Source of the DNA: Arthrobacter sp.
GTDB lineage: Bacteria > Actinomycetota > Actinomycetes > Actinomycetales > Micrococcaceae
Assembly (NCBI GenBank): GCA_026393275.1
Contig: JAPLAM010000060.1
Location: 1 to 64,000 of the forward strand
DNA length: 64,000 bases
Direction: 5' to 3'
How positions within the stretch are numbered: the stretch's first letter is position 1; each line of letters opens with the position of its first letter. The notes beneath the pieces are model-generated. The model worked only from the letters and a program-made list of their open reading frames with translations. It was not told the DNA's origin and searched no databases. Both the position numbers and the translations under genes were made by a program. Shown here piece after piece: positions 8,601 to 17,494 of the stretch.

Positions 8601-9812
8601 ATGACAGGAAACACAGCCGTTGCCTACAAAGGGCCAGGAAAAGTCGAACTGATCGACATTGACTACCCCACCTTCGAACTCAAAGACGGCCCGGGGGTCA
8701 ACCCCGCCAACGTGGGCCGCCAGGTACGCCATGGAGTGATCCTCAAAACCGTTGCCACGAACATCTGCGGCTCTGACCAGCACATGGTCCGCGGCCGCAC
8801 CACCGCCCCCGCCGACCTGGTGCTGGGCCACGAAATTACCGGCGAGGTCGTGGAAGTGGGCCCCGACGTCGAGTTCATCAAGGTGGGGGACATTTGTTCC
8901 GTCCCCTTCAACATCGCCTGCGGGCGCTGCCGCAACTGCAAGGAGCGCAAGACCGGAATCTGCCTGAACGTCAATCCGGACCGGCCGGGCAGCGCCTACG
9001 GGTACGTGGACATGGGCGGTTGGGTGGGCGGCCAGGCCAACTATGTGCTGGTTCCGTATGCGGACTGGAACCTGCTGAAGTTCCCGGACCGGGACCAGGC
9101 CCTCGAAAAGATCATGGACCTGACCATGCTGTCGGACATTTTCCCGACCGGCTTCCACGGTGCGGTCACGGCCGGGGTGGGCGTGGGGTCCACGGTCTAC
9201 GTCGCCGGTGCCGGGCCCGTCGGCCTCGCGGCGGCAACGAGCGCCCAGCTCCTGGGCGCCGCCGTCGTGATTGTCGGCGACATGAACGAGGACCGGCTTA
9301 AGCAGGCGCGCAGCTTCGGCTGCGAGACCGTTGACCTGTCCCAAGGCGGACCGGCCGAGCAGATCGAACAAATCCTCGGCGTCCCCGAAGTCGATTGCGG
9401 CGTCGACGCCGTCGGCTTCGAGGCCAAGGGCCATGGCCACGACGCCAAGGAGGCGCCGGCGACGGTGCTCAATTCGCTCATGGAACTCACGTCAGCCGGC
9501 GGCGCACTCGGTATCCCCGGACTCTACGTCACGGGCGACCCGGGCGGCGTGGACGAGGCGGCCCAGAAGGGTGCGCTCTCGCTCAGCCTGGGCACCGGCT
9601 GGGCCAAGTCGCTGAGCTTCACCACCGGACAGTGTCCGGTGATGAAGTACAACCGCGGACTCATGATGGCGATCCTGCACGACAGGGTCCACATTGCGAA
9701 GAACGTCAACGCCAAGGCGATCTCGCTTGAGGACGCACCGAAGGGCTACGCCGAGTTCGACGCCGGTGCGGCCACGAAGTACGTGCTCAACCCGAACGGC
9801 TACCTGAGCTAG
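8601..9812 (+). CDS. fdhA: glutathione-independent formaldehyde dehydrogenase
   Basis: This zinc medium-chain dehydrogenase resembles Pseudomonas putida formaldehyde dehydrogenase, which oxidises formaldehyde to formate with tightly bound NAD and no thiol cofactor. The catalytic zinc site is C56 in NICGSDQH plus H77/E78 in GHE. The structural zinc cysteines are C107, C110, C113 and C121. The Rossmann motif GAGPVG lies near 203-208. The length (403) fits the family. The ATG at 8601 follows a strong AGGAGGAAAG. The gene is monocistronic and is followed by a large inverted repeat. An S-adenosyl/mycothiol-dependent enzyme is less likely because of the long insert typical of the P. putida type. 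Confidence 0.93.
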   Translation: MTGNTAVAYKGPGKVELIDIDYPTFELKDGPGVNPANVGRQVRHGVILKTVATNICGSDQHMVRGRTTAPADLVLGHEITGEVVEVGPDVEFIKVGDICSVPFNIACGRCRNCKERKTGICLNVNPDRPGSAYGYVDMGGWVGGQANYVLVPYADWNLLKFPDRDQALEKIMDLTMLSDIFPTGFHGAVTAGVGVGSTVYVAGAGPVGLAAATSAQLLGAAVVIVGDMNEDRLKQARSFGCETVDLSQGGPAEQIEQILGVPEVDCGVDAVGFEAKGHGHDAKEAPATVLNSLMELTSAGGALGIPGLYVTGDPGGVDEAAQKGALSLSLGTGWAKSLSFTTGQCPVMKYNRGLMMAILHDRVHIAKNVNAKAISLEDAPKGYAEFDAGAATKYVLNPNGYLS

Positions 9813-9837
9813 CCGGCACGTGACCGAGTAGTCCACG

Positions 9838-9888
9838 TTCCGGCGGGCACAACCGGCATATGCCGGAGCAGGTATGTGCCCGCCGGAA
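9838..9888. terminator. large nested inverted repeat 3' of fdhA
   Basis: TTCCGGCGGGCACA (9838-9851) is perfectly complementary to TGTGCCCGCCGGAA (9875-9888). Between them sits a second perfect palindrome, CCGGCATATGCCGG (9853-9866). It lies 26 bases after the fdhA stop and probably ends that transcript. No T-run follows. A further hairpin, GGGGGCT-ACA-GCCCCC, lies at about 9983-9998 before the next gene. Confidence 0.6.
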
Positions 9889-10018
9889 TACCCGGATATT
9901 GCTCGTCTTTAAACATGCCTACGTGAGTTTGCGCCTTGCCGGCCGGATATCTGGTTGGATGGATATTACTGAGAGGGAAGCTGGGGGCTACAGCCCCCGC
10001 CCAACCAGGAAGGTTGCA

Positions 10019-10963
10019 ATGGAGCTCATCGAGGCCGAGCACCCCCGGCCACGCCATTTCCTACTCCACTTGAGTGATCCGCATCTGCTGGGCGGGACGG
10101 ATCCTCTGCACGGCCTCGTGGACAGCGACTCCCGGCTCAGACAGCTCTTCGATGAAGTCCGTGCTTCCGGCGCGCGCCCCGAAGCCGTGATTTTCACCGG
10201 CGACCTGGCAGACCGCGGCGAGGCGGCGGCGTACGCGAAGCTGCGCAGCATTGTGGAACCCGCCTGCCAGGCAATGGGCGCCAAGGTCATCTGGGCGATG
10301 GGCAACCACGACAACCGCGCCAACTTCCGGGCCGGGCTGCTGGACCAGCAGGCCGACGACACCCCCGTGGATCACAGCTACTTCATCAACGGCCTGCGGA
10401 TCATCACGCTGGACACCTCGGTGCCCGGGTACCACCACGGCGAGCTAAGCTCCGCGCAGCTGGAGTGGCTGGCCGCCGAACTCTCCACCCCGGCGCCGGA
10501 CGGCACCATCCTGGCACTCCACCACCCGCCGGTTCCCTCCGTGCTGGACCTGGCCGTGCTGGTTGAACTTCGCGGCCAGGCCGCGCTCGCGGGAGTCCTG
10601 CGCAACTCCGACGTGCGCGCCATACTCGGCGGCCATCTGCACTATTCGACGACGGCCATGTTCGCCGGCATCCCGGTTTCGGTCGCCTCGGCTTCCTGTT
10701 ACACCCAGGATCTGAACGTCCCCGTGGGCGGAAGCCGGGGCCGGGACGGCGGGCAGTCGTTCAACCTGGTCCACGTCTATGAACACACGATCGTGCACTC
10801 CGTGGTGCCGCTGGGTGACGCCCTGCCCGCAGTGGGCGAGTTTGTCACGGCCGAGGAGGTCCGGCGTCGGATTGCCGCGGCCGGCATCCGCTTTCCGCGG
10901 CAGGCCAAGCTGGAGGGTCCGGCCAGTAACCCCGGCCACCGGCGGATCAGTACCCGGAACTAG
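10019..10963 (+). CDS. CpdA-like metallophosphodiesterase
   Basis: This calcineurin-like phosphodiesterase (314 residues) is of the type annotated as 3',5'-cyclic-AMP phosphodiesterase, as in mycobacterial Rv0805. The dimetal motifs run in order: D20 and H22 in HLSDPHL, D62 in [13 protein letters not shown] at 95-98, LHHPP, and GGHLHY near the end of the fold. No signal peptide is seen. The frame is open upstream to 9860, but ATG 10019 has AGGAAGG at the right distance (10007-10013) and starts just before the homologous part. It stands alone. Cyclic-nucleotide substrate is a family inference; other phosphodiesters are possible. Confidence 0.88.
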   Translation: MELIEAEHPRPRHFLLHLSDPHLLGGTDPLHGLVDSDSRLRQLFDEVRASGARPEAVIFTGDLADRGEAAAYAKLRSIVEPACQAMGAKVIWAMGNHDNRANFRAGLLDQQADDTPVDHSYFINGLRIITLDTSVPGYHHGELSSAQLEWLAAELSTPAPDGTILALHHPPVPSVLDLAVLVELRGQAALAGVLRNSDVRAILGGHLHYSTTAMFAGIPVSVASASCYTQDLNVPVGGSRGRDGGQSFNLVHVYEHTIVHSVVPLGDALPAVGEFVTAEEVRRRIAAAGIRFPRQAKLEGPASNPGHRRISTRN

Positions 10964-11012
10964 CCGCCGGCTGCTGCCGACGTTGCGTCCCCGGCCGTTG
11001 CTGGTGCCGCGG

Positions 11013-12653
11013 TCACTTCTCCCAGGGCGCCTTGATCGGGAAGTACTTCTCCAGAAAATCCGTCACGAGCTCGGCGCGCTCCTCGGCCGGCACCTCCGGA
11101 AAGCTGCCGTCGTTGAGGCAGAAGAAATCCATGTTCCGCTTGGACAGCAGCTTGGGCAGGTAGTTCAGGCCGGCGCGGGCCGTCGTGTCCACGTACCTCA
11201 CCTTCGCCGCCGTCTGGGTCACGGCCCGGCCGGTCAGCAGCGCGTAGTAGTGGTAGAACGAATTCGTCACGGAGATGTTGTCCGCGGCCCGGAACCTGCT
11301 GGCCGCCGTCTTCGCGAACTCGCCCGGGAACTCCTGCTCCATCCGGGCCACCACGCTCCGCCGCAGCGGCGCGGCGGTGTGCTCCAAGTGCCGGGTAGTG
11401 ATGCGACCGAAGCGGTCCCAGAGAAGCTTCCGGTTCACCCGGGCCGCGTTCTCGAAGCCGCTGCGCTCGGCGTCGTTGTCGCCCAGCCCGATGCGCGTCT
11501 CCGCCTCGATGAACTTGGTGATCCCGCCCGGGGTGAAGAATATGTCCGGTCCGACGGCCCGGCCGAAGAACATGTCGTCATTGGAATACAGGAAGTGCTC
11601 GGACAAGCCCTCGATGTGGTGGAGTTGGCTCTCGACGGCCTGGGAGTTGTGGGTCGGCAGCACCGAAGGGTCGGCGAAGAACTCCTCGCTGCGGACGATC
11701 GTCACGCCGGGGTGCTCCGCGAGCCAGGACGGCGCGGGCGAGTCGGTTGCGATGAAAATCCGGCGGATCCACGGAGCGAACATGTAGACCGAGCGCAACG
11801 CGTACTTCAGCTCGTTGATCTGCCGGAAGCGGGCCTCGTGGTCGTCCCCCTCGCCCACGACGACGCCGGCCATCCGGGCGCGCCGGGCCGCCACGTACTC
11901 GGGCGAGCTGCCGTCCACCCAGGAGAACACCAGATCGACGTCGAAGCTGATGTCACTGGCGTGGTCGGCGAACATGTTCTCGATGGTGGGCCACGTGTGG
12001 CCGTAGCGTTCCACGGTGCCGCGTACGGCGTCCTGGGCCAGCAGGGTCCGCCGGGTCAGCGAGTTCTCGATCGGCAGGATCAACTGGTCGCCCTCAAAGC
12101 TCCAAAGCTCCAGCTGGACGCCGGCCGACGATCCGAACTCGAGGCCGCCCTGCGGCTCCACCCGGGGCCGGTACAGCCGGAAGATCCGGCCGTGGCGGTT
12201 GGGCGAAAGCTCCCCGTCGGCCACCAGGACCGAGGACTTCTTCTTCGCGTCCACGGTCATGGAGTAAAACGGCTCGTCCCGGCAGGCCTCGACCAAGGCG
12301 GCACGGAGTTTGCGGCGGTATTTCCAGTCCACCGCGATGACCGGACGGTCGTTGTTGCCGCGGACCAGCAGGTAGTCCAGCTTCGCCTCGGCGAGCACGG
12401 AACGCAGGAACAGCAGGTCCTCCACCATGGCTTGGTACGGTGTGCGGTTTTCATTGATCAGCGCGTACCGGCCGTGCCGGCGGACCACGTCTGGTCGCGT
12501 CCGGAGCCTGGCGACAGCCGCCGGCGAAGTGACCTCCACATGCGCCGGAGTCTCCTCGCCTGCTTGGCTGCCGTAGTAGATCTCATCCTGGATCAATGCT
12601 TCTGTAATGTCGTCTCCCCGAGCGTTTGAAGGTGCGTGAATCTCTACTTGCAT
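11013..12653 (-). CDS. Stealth-family sugar-phosphate transferase
   Basis: Stealth proteins are hexose-1-phosphate transferases that build phosphodiester-linked surface or capsular polysaccharides. The CR2 signature FDVDLVFSWVDGSSPEY lies near the middle of the chain, followed by conserved blocks WIRRIFIATDSPAPSWL, HNSQAVESQLHHIEGLSEHFLYSNDDMFF, SVTNSFYHYYALL and FFCLNDG. These correspond to CR2, CR3 and CR4. The N-terminal 200 residues are more variable. The ATG at 12653 was chosen; an in-frame TTG at 12671 is possible and neither has a clear ribosome site. No polysaccharide genes surround it except a HAD phosphatase 38 bases upstream on the same strand. Confidence 0.88.
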   Translation of the reverse strand: MQVEIHAPSNARGDDITEALIQDEIYYGSQAGEETPAHVEVTSPAAVARLRTRPDVVRRHGRYALINENRTPYQAMVEDLLFLRSVLAEAKLDYLLVRGNNDRPVIAVDWKYRRKLRAALVEACRDEPFYSMTVDAKKKSSVLVADGELSPNRHGRIFRLYRPRVEPQGGLEFGSSAGVQLELWSFEGDQLILPIENSLTRRTLLAQDAVRGTVERYGHTWPTIENMFADHASDISFDVDLVFSWVDGSSPEYVAARRARMAGVVVGEGDDHEARFRQINELKYALRSVYMFAPWIRRIFIATDSPAPSWLAEHPGVTIVRSEEFFADPSVLPTHNSQAVESQLHHIEGLSEHFLYSNDDMFFGRAVGPDIFFTPGGITKFIEAETRIGLGDNDAERSGFENAARVNRKLLWDRFGRITTRHLEHTAAPLRRSVVARMEQEFPGEFAKTAASRFRAADNISVTNSFYHYYALLTGRAVTQTAAKVRYVDTTARAGLNYLPKLLSKRNMDFFCLNDGSFPEVPAEERAELVTDFLEKYFPIKAPWEK

Positions 12654-12691
12654 GATAACGTGCGGCGGCAAAACGGCCGGAGGCGCGGCTC

Positions 12692-13603
12692 TCAGCCGGC
12701 CAGGGCGTCACGCCAGTGGCGCAGGAACGCTGCCCCGGCGTCGTCGTGGATGACCTCGTCGCCCAGCCCGAGGTCGGCGGCGGTCAGGACCGCGTAGGGC
12801 TTGACCGGAATGCCGTCGGCGGGACGGACGTCCACGTGCTTCACCGGGTGCTCGTGGTGGTGCAGCCAATCGGCCATGGCATAGTCGGTGCGCGAGTCGC
12901 CCACCGTCCGCCAGGCCTGCGGGGTGATCCCTTGGGCCGCCAGTAGTTCGACGGCCCGGCTCGCACCCAGATCCTTGCCCAGGCGGACAGACTCGATGTC
13001 GGTGGAAATGATGGTGGGGTCCACGCGATAGTCGATCTGGTCGTCGCTGTTCGGGGCGTGGTGGTCGAGCCGGACCACCCCCAGGCCGTGGCGGCGCATC
13101 AGGTCCATGGCGTCGGCGTCGAACAGCGCCTGCTCGTCACGGTAGTCGGCATTGGCGACGGCCACGTGCTGCTCCACGGAGACCATGGCCCGCTTGGTCT
13201 CGTCGTAGAACATGTGGGTGGAGTAGTCCTCCGCCACGAGCCTGCGGACGTCGTCCCCGAACGCCTGCGGGATGGCGAGGTCACGGTCCACGTGGATCGG
13301 GCCGGCTCCGTCGGCGGTGTAGCTGAACCACACGGCGCCCTTCTCGCAGATGGCGTGGATGACGAGTCCGGCCGGCATGCCCGCGGCGATCATCGGTTCC
13401 ATTACCTGCTCGCGGATGAAGGCATCCGAACGGCCGGTGTTGAAGATGACCGGAATGCCGGCGGTCGCCAGGGCGAGCAGGTCCGCGATGATGCCTGGCT
13501 GGACGGTGCGGGTGAGCGGACTCGCCACGGGGCCGTCGACGTCGAGCAGCAGGGCCAGCGGCGGGGCCGCGGGCGGCATGGTGGAAGTCCCGGGTGTAGT
13601 CAT
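12692..13603 (-). CDS. HAD-superfamily phosphatase
   Basis: This 303-residue protein has the HAD core: LLLDVDGPV with the nucleophile D21 and acid D23, the VIFNTGRSD motif II region, and a late VGDSRTDYAMAD motif IV. The insert between motifs suggests a type IIB-like cap (sucrose-phosphatase or phosphomannomutase-like). It probably dephosphorylates a small sugar or metabolite in the cytoplasm. It precedes the Stealth gene by 38 bases on the same strand, so the two may be cotranscribed and might share a sugar-phosphate context; that link is an inference. Confidence 0.82.
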   Translation of the reverse strand: MTTPGTSTMPPAAPPLALLLDVDGPVASPLTRTVQPGIIADLLALATAGIPVIFNTGRSDAFIREQVMEPMIAAGMPAGLVIHAICEKGAVWFSYTADGAGPIHVDRDLAIPQAFGDDVRRLVAEDYSTHMFYDETKRAMVSVEQHVAVANADYRDEQALFDADAMDLMRRHGLGVVRLDHHAPNSDDQIDYRVDPTIISTDIESVRLGKDLGASRAVELLAAQGITPQAWRTVGDSRTDYAMADWLHHHEHPVKHVDVRPADGIPVKPYAVLTAADLGLGDEVIHDDAGAAFLRHWRDALAG

Positions 13604-13762
13604 AGGTCCATTCTCTCAGCCGGGCCGGCACTCAGCCTGCGCTGGAGAGGGTTATGCCGTGACTCAGCCGTCGCTGCTGTGACGGATGGTCACTGTTTGG
13701 CCACAACCTTCGCCGCCGGGGCCCCGTTGATTCCCCTGGCCGGGGAACTTCCTTAAGCTTGC

Positions 13763-14065
13763 ATGGTGATCTTCAAAGCTGTGGGCGAGGGACGCCCTTA
13801 CCCCGACCATGGTTTCCATACGCCCAAGGATTGGGCAGCGCTGCCGCCGCGCCCGGTCCGCTTGGACGAACTCGTGACCACCAAGCGGACCCTGGACCTG
13901 GAGGCGTTGCTGGCGGAGGATTCGACCTTCTTCGGCGACCTCTTCCCGCATGTGGTGGAGTTCCGCGGCGTGTTGTACCTCGAGGACGGCCTGCACCGGG
14001 CGGTCCGCACCGCCCTGCACCAGCGCACTGCGATCCATGCCCGTGTCCTGGTGATTAATGGCTAG
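13763..14065 (+). CDS. conserved actinobacterial protein of unknown function (100 aa)
   Basis: I do not recognise a characterised domain. The small acidic protein begins MVIFKAVGEGRPYPDHG, with LDELVTTKRTLDLEALLAEDSTFFGDLFPHVVEF in the middle and VLYLEDGLHRAVRTALHQR near the end. The well-spaced hydrophobic pattern and short loops indicate a folded cytoplasmic protein. The VTTKxxLDLEALLAEDST stretch reminds me of proteins annotated VapB-family antitoxin, but no toxin is adjacent. It overlaps the next gene by 8 bases, so the pair is translationally coupled. Confidence 0.75.
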   Translation: MVIFKAVGEGRPYPDHGFHTPKDWAALPPRPVRLDELVTTKRTLDLEALLAEDSTFFGDLFPHVVEFRGVLYLEDGLHRAVRTALHQRTAIHARVLVING

Positions 14066-14738
14066 GAAGCCGAAGGATCCTACTGTCCTGCACGGGCACC
14101 ACGTCATCACCGGCTCCGACCTGCGGGCCACGTTCGTGGAGCAGGACGAGCTGGATAACCCGGTGCGGATGCGACGGCGGATCCTGCACGGTGTGGTCCT
14201 GGTGCTCCTGGTCGGCCTGCTCACCGCCGCCATCGTGGTGGCACTGGCAATCATGAACGGCCAGATCAAGATCCCGACGGCGGAGCGCACCCAGGCTGCG
14301 GCGTCGCTGTGCCCGGACGCGTCATTCGACTACACGCCGCACGACAAGATCAAGCTGAACGTCTACAACTCCACCGGCCGTCCCGGGCTGGCCCGGACGG
14401 TGGCGGACGAGTTCCTGGCCCGCAAGTTCGTGGTGGGCGGGGTGGGCAACGTCCAGTCCGGCTACCGCGGGGTGGCGCTGGTGGTCTCCGGCGCCGCGGG
14501 CCAATCCGCGGCGTTCAGCGTCCAGCGCAACCTCCCGGGCTCGGACTACGTGCAGGACGGCCGCAACGACGCGAGCGTGGACGTCATCCTCACCGGGGAC
14601 TTCAAGGCGCTGGCCAAACCCGAACTCGTAGACCAGACGCCGGGCAAGCTCAGCTGCCCGCGGGAAACCCGCCGCGTGGTGGACGATCCCAAGTGGCCCG
14701 TTGTGCCGACGGTCGTGCCGGCCAGCCCCACCCCCTAG
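14058..14738 (+). CDS. membrane-anchored LytR_C domain protein
   Basis: This 226-residue protein has a basic cytoplasmic N-terminus, one transmembrane helix at about 49-72 (LHGVVLVLLVGLLTAAIVVA) and an extracytoplasmic LytR C-terminal (LytR_C) domain near 105-195, starting KLNVYNSTGRPGLARTVADEF and ending VDVILTGDFKAL. In LCP proteins this domain accompanies cell-wall polymer ligation. Here it occurs without the catalytic LCP domain, so a structural or partner role is more likely. It starts inside the end of the preceding 100-aa gene (8-bp overlap). Confidence 0.85.
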   Translation: MARKPKDPTVLHGHHVITGSDLRATFVEQDELDNPVRMRRRILHGVVLVLLVGLLTAAIVVALAIMNGQIKIPTAERTQAAASLCPDASFDYTPHDKIKLNVYNSTGRPGLARTVADEFLARKFVVGGVGNVQSGYRGVALVVSGAAGQSAAFSVQRNLPGSDYVQDGRNDASVDVILTGDFKALAKPELVDQTPGKLSCPRETRRVVDDPKWPVVPTVVPASPTP

Positions 14739-14761
14739 GGCGGGGCTGCTACGCGGCAGGG

Positions 14762-15400
14762 CTACGCGGCGGTGCGCAGGGGGCGGCCGGCGTCGTCGAA
14801 CCTGGCTCCGGCGCCCAGCTGGATGAACCGCACCGTCCTGGCGATCCGCGCCTCGGCCTCCGGGTCCGCGCCTGCCCCGTCGCCCCGGGCCGCGCTCGAG
14901 GAGAGGGTGCCGTGGATGAGCTGGGCGAGCTGGGTGATATCCGCCGCGGGGAGATAGCCCTGCGTCATCCCGTCGCGCAGGATGCCCTGCAGCAGCAGGC
15001 TCAGTTCGCCCACGTGGTCCGCCAGCTTGGCAAACGACGCGGGGGACAGGACGGCTCCCATCGCTGGCCCGGGCGGCAGGTGGCGCCGGCTCAGGTCGGC
15101 CACCTGGGCGCGCACGTATAGGGCCAGCCGCTCCACGGGGTTCTCCAACGACGCGAGGGAATCGCGCAGTTCGACGAGGAAGCGCTCAGTCTCGTCCAGG
15201 GCGTAGGCGATCAGAAGCTCTTCGATGTCCGCGTAGTAGTTGTAGACGGCGGTACGCCCGATCCGGGCATGCCTGGCGACGTCGGTCATGGTCAGGCCCG
15301 GCAGGCCGTGAGTGAAGAGCAGTTCGCCGAACGCGGTCAGGATCCGGCGTTGGGTCTCGGCGCGTTGGGCGGCGTTGCTCGCGGCCGAAATCCTGGGCAT
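14762..15400 (-). CDS. TetR-family transcriptional regulator
   Basis: This 212-residue one-component repressor has its helix-turn-helix at about 22-67 (ILTAFGELLFTHGLPGLTMTDVARHARIGRTAVYNYYADIEELL in segments) and a helical ligand domain after it. It is divergent from the MFS drug-efflux gene at 15657. The 256-base gap holds six TGCA words, four of them spaced exactly 8 bp apart, which is the best candidate operator. The classic logic would be repression of both genes until a toxic substrate binds. The ligand is unknown. Confidence 0.9.
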   Translation of the reverse strand: MPRISAASNAAQRAETQRRILTAFGELLFTHGLPGLTMTDVARHARIGRTAVYNYYADIEELLIAYALDETERFLVELRDSLASLENPVERLALYVRAQVADLSRRHLPPGPAMGAVLSPASFAKLADHVGELSLLLQGILRDGMTQGYLPAADITQLAQLIHGTLSSSAARGDGAGADPEAEARIARTVRFIQLGAGARFDDAGRPLRTAA

Positions 15401-15473
15401 AGGGACACTTTAGCGCGATCTGTCAGTAAAAGGGCGAAGCTGTCCGAGCCTCATCCCGAGGCCCAGCACATTA

Positions 15474-15540
15474 TGCACCGATGCAATTTTGCAGTGATGC
15501 AAATATGTGCAAAAATCCTTGCAGACCAAAACCCTTGACA
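15474..15540 (+). promoter_or_regulatory. phased TGCA array and -35-like TTGACA before the MFS gene
   Basis: TGCA occurs at 15474, 15482, 15490, 15498, 15508 and 15520. TGCAATTTTGCA (15482-15493) is itself a perfect palindrome. A consensus -35 hexamer TTGACA follows at 15535-15540, but I see no good -10 at 16-18 bp. The array sits between tetR and its presumed target, which argues for an operator. Confidence 0.5.
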
Positions 15541-15656
15541 CGCCTCGGCGCGCACAAAAAGACTGAAGTCGTTGCCGGAGGCAACCGCCGGCCCCAACCA
15601 CCGCCGTGACGCCACGCACCGCCGCCTTCCTCTCGACCGCAGACAAAGGAATCTCT

Positions 15657-17291
15657 ATGACCAGCCCAGCAGTCCCCGCCCCGGGACAGCCCGAAGAAAA
15701 GCAGCACATCGTGCTGCTGTTCGTCGGTTTGATGCTCTCGATGCTTCTGGCGTCGCTGAACCAGACCGTGTTGAGCACGGCGCTGCCCACCATCGTGGGT
15801 GAACTTCACGGCGTCAACGACATGCTGTGGGTCATCACCGCGTTTATTCTCGCCTCGACCGTGACCATGCCCATCTACGGCAAGCTCGGCGACCTGATGG
15901 GACGCAAGTCCCTGCTGATGGCGGCCATCCTGCTGTTCATGATCGGTTCGGTCGTCGGCGGCCTGGCCAACGACATGGGGATGCTGATTGTTGCGCGCGT
16001 CATCCAGGGCCTGGGCGGCGGTGGCCTGATGATTCTGTCGCAGGCCGTGATTGCCGACGTCGTCCCGCCGCGGGAGCGCGGCAAGTACATGGGCATGATG
16101 GGCGGCGTCTTTGCCATCGCGTCGGTCGCCGGACCGCTGCTGGGCGGCTGGTTCACCGAAGGCCCCGGCTGGCGCTGGGTGTTCTGGATCAACATCCCGC
16201 TGGGCCTGCTGGCCCTGGCCGGCGCCCTGTTTTTCCTCAAGCTGCCCAAGCACGCCGGGAAGCCGCGGCTGGACCTCGGTGGCATGGTGCTGCTGGCCAT
16301 TGCCACCACCTGCCTGGTGCTGTTTGCGACCTGGGGCGGCAGCAAATACGAGTGGAGCGACCCGATCATCCTGGGCCTGATCGCCGGCACCGTCATCAGC
16401 GCGGCCGGGTTCCTCTTCGTGGAAAGCCGGACCGCCGAGCCGATCATTCCGCTGCACCTGTTCAAGGACCTCAACTTCAACCTCGCCACGATCGCCGGGC
16501 TCTTCATCGGTGTGGCCATGTTCGGCGCCATCGGCTACCTGCCGACGTACCTGCAGATGGCGTTCAGCGTCAACGCCACGGAGTCCGGCCTGCTGATGAT
16601 CCCGATGATGGGCGCCCTGCTGGTGGCCTCGGTGGTTTCCGGCCAGCTGGTCAGCCGCACCGGCCGCTACAAATGGATGCCGATTGTTGGCGGCGTCCTG
16701 GTCGCCGTCGCCCTGGTGCTGCTCTCCACCCTGAAGCCGGAGGCGCCGCTGTGGGAAATCTGCGCCTACCTCGGCGTGATGGGCCTGGGCCTTGGCCTGA
16801 GCATGCAGATCATGGTGCTGATTGTGCAGAACTCCTTCCCGCTGCGGGAGGTCGGCACCGCTACGGCGTCGAACAACTTCTTCCGCCAGATCGGCGCCAC
16901 CCTGGGCTCCGCCGTCGTCGGCAGCCTGTTCGCCAGCCGGCTGGCCGAACTCCTGGTCCAGCGGCTGCCGGCCGCGGCACAGGGCGGCGGGGCGCCCGGC
17001 GGGTCGAACTCGCTGACCCCGGCCGTCGTCGGCAAGCTGCCGGCGGCGCTCAAGGAGGCCATCATCTCCTCCTACAATGACGCGCTGACGCCGATCTTCA
17101 TCTGGATGGTCCCGCTGGCCCTGGCCGCGGCGCTGCTGATGTGCTTCGTCAAGGAGAAGCCGCTGGCCACCACGGTCGAGCACGACGTGCTGTCCGAGTC
17201 GATCGCGGAAGGCAACATCCTCATCACCGCGGACGACGCTGAGCCGGCCGCCGACGCGGCCGCGGCTCCCGCAGGCAGCGGGCAGCGCTAG
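15657..17291 (+). CDS. DHA2 (EmrB/QacA) family MFS efflux transporter
   Basis: This 544-residue proton-driven multidrug exporter should have 14 transmembrane helices. Motif A appears as GKLGDLMGRKSLL, motif B as RVIQGLGGGGLM, and motif C as VAGPLLGGWFTEGPGWRWVFWINIP, all typical of DHA2. The C-terminal tail beyond the last helix is acidic and Ala-rich. The ATG at 15657 follows AAAGGA (15646-15651); an earlier in-frame codon at 15606 lacks such a site. It is divergent from a TetR gene and followed by two strong hairpins. Substrates cannot be predicted. Confidence 0.93.
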   Translation: MTSPAVPAPGQPEEKQHIVLLFVGLMLSMLLASLNQTVLSTALPTIVGELHGVNDMLWVITAFILASTVTMPIYGKLGDLMGRKSLLMAAILLFMIGSVVGGLANDMGMLIVARVIQGLGGGGLMILSQAVIADVVPPRERGKYMGMMGGVFAIASVAGPLLGGWFTEGPGWRWVFWINIPLGLLALAGALFFLKLPKHAGKPRLDLGGMVLLAIATTCLVLFATWGGSKYEWSDPIILGLIAGTVISAAGFLFVESRTAEPIIPLHLFKDLNFNLATIAGLFIGVAMFGAIGYLPTYLQMAFSVNATESGLLMIPMMGALLVASVVSGQLVSRTGRYKWMPIVGGVLVAVALVLLSTLKPEAPLWEICAYLGVMGLGLGLSMQIMVLIVQNSFPLREVGTATASNNFFRQIGATLGSAVVGSLFASRLAELLVQRLPAAAQGGGAPGGSNSLTPAVVGKLPAALKEAIISSYNDALTPIFIWMVPLALAAALLMCFVKEKPLATTVEHDVLSESIAEGNILITADDAEPAADAAAAPAGSGQR

Positions 17292-17318
17292 TCTCGCGGT
17301 AGGTCCGCCGCGCGGCAG

Positions 17319-17414
17319 GAACCCGCAGCCACGCCCTCCCCGCGGAGGGTCCGGTTGCGGGTTCGGCCTTTTCCGGAGAAGGTCGGGGCGTGACCTCCAA
17401 GAAAGTCACGCCCC
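17319..17414 (+). terminator. two stem-loops after the MFS gene
   Basis: GAACCCGCA (17319-17327) pairs with TGCGGGTTC (17356-17364), enclosing a second hairpin CCCTCC/GGAGGG (17334-17339 and 17344-17349). Thirty bases on, GGGGCGTGAC (17385-17394) pairs with GTCACGCCCC (17405-17414). The first pair is the likely terminator of the efflux gene. The second lies just before the small gene at 17495 and may shape its leader. Confidence 0.6.
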
Positions 17415-17494
17415 GGAAACGCGGCGGAAACCTCGCCCGGGCATGCTGGTTGCGACGGCGCCCGACGACGGACGTCGCTGGGGAGGAACTGGCT

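Noticed and set aside
13763..14065. Type II toxin-antitoxin antitoxin
   Set aside because: Some relatives may be labelled VapB-like, but no PIN-domain toxin is adjacent; the neighbour is a LytR_C membrane protein.
15471..17183. 570-codon leftward frame antisense to the MFS gene
   Set aside because: His/Gln/Asp-rich low-complexity translation typical of antisense to a hydrophobic membrane protein; no ribosome site or motif.
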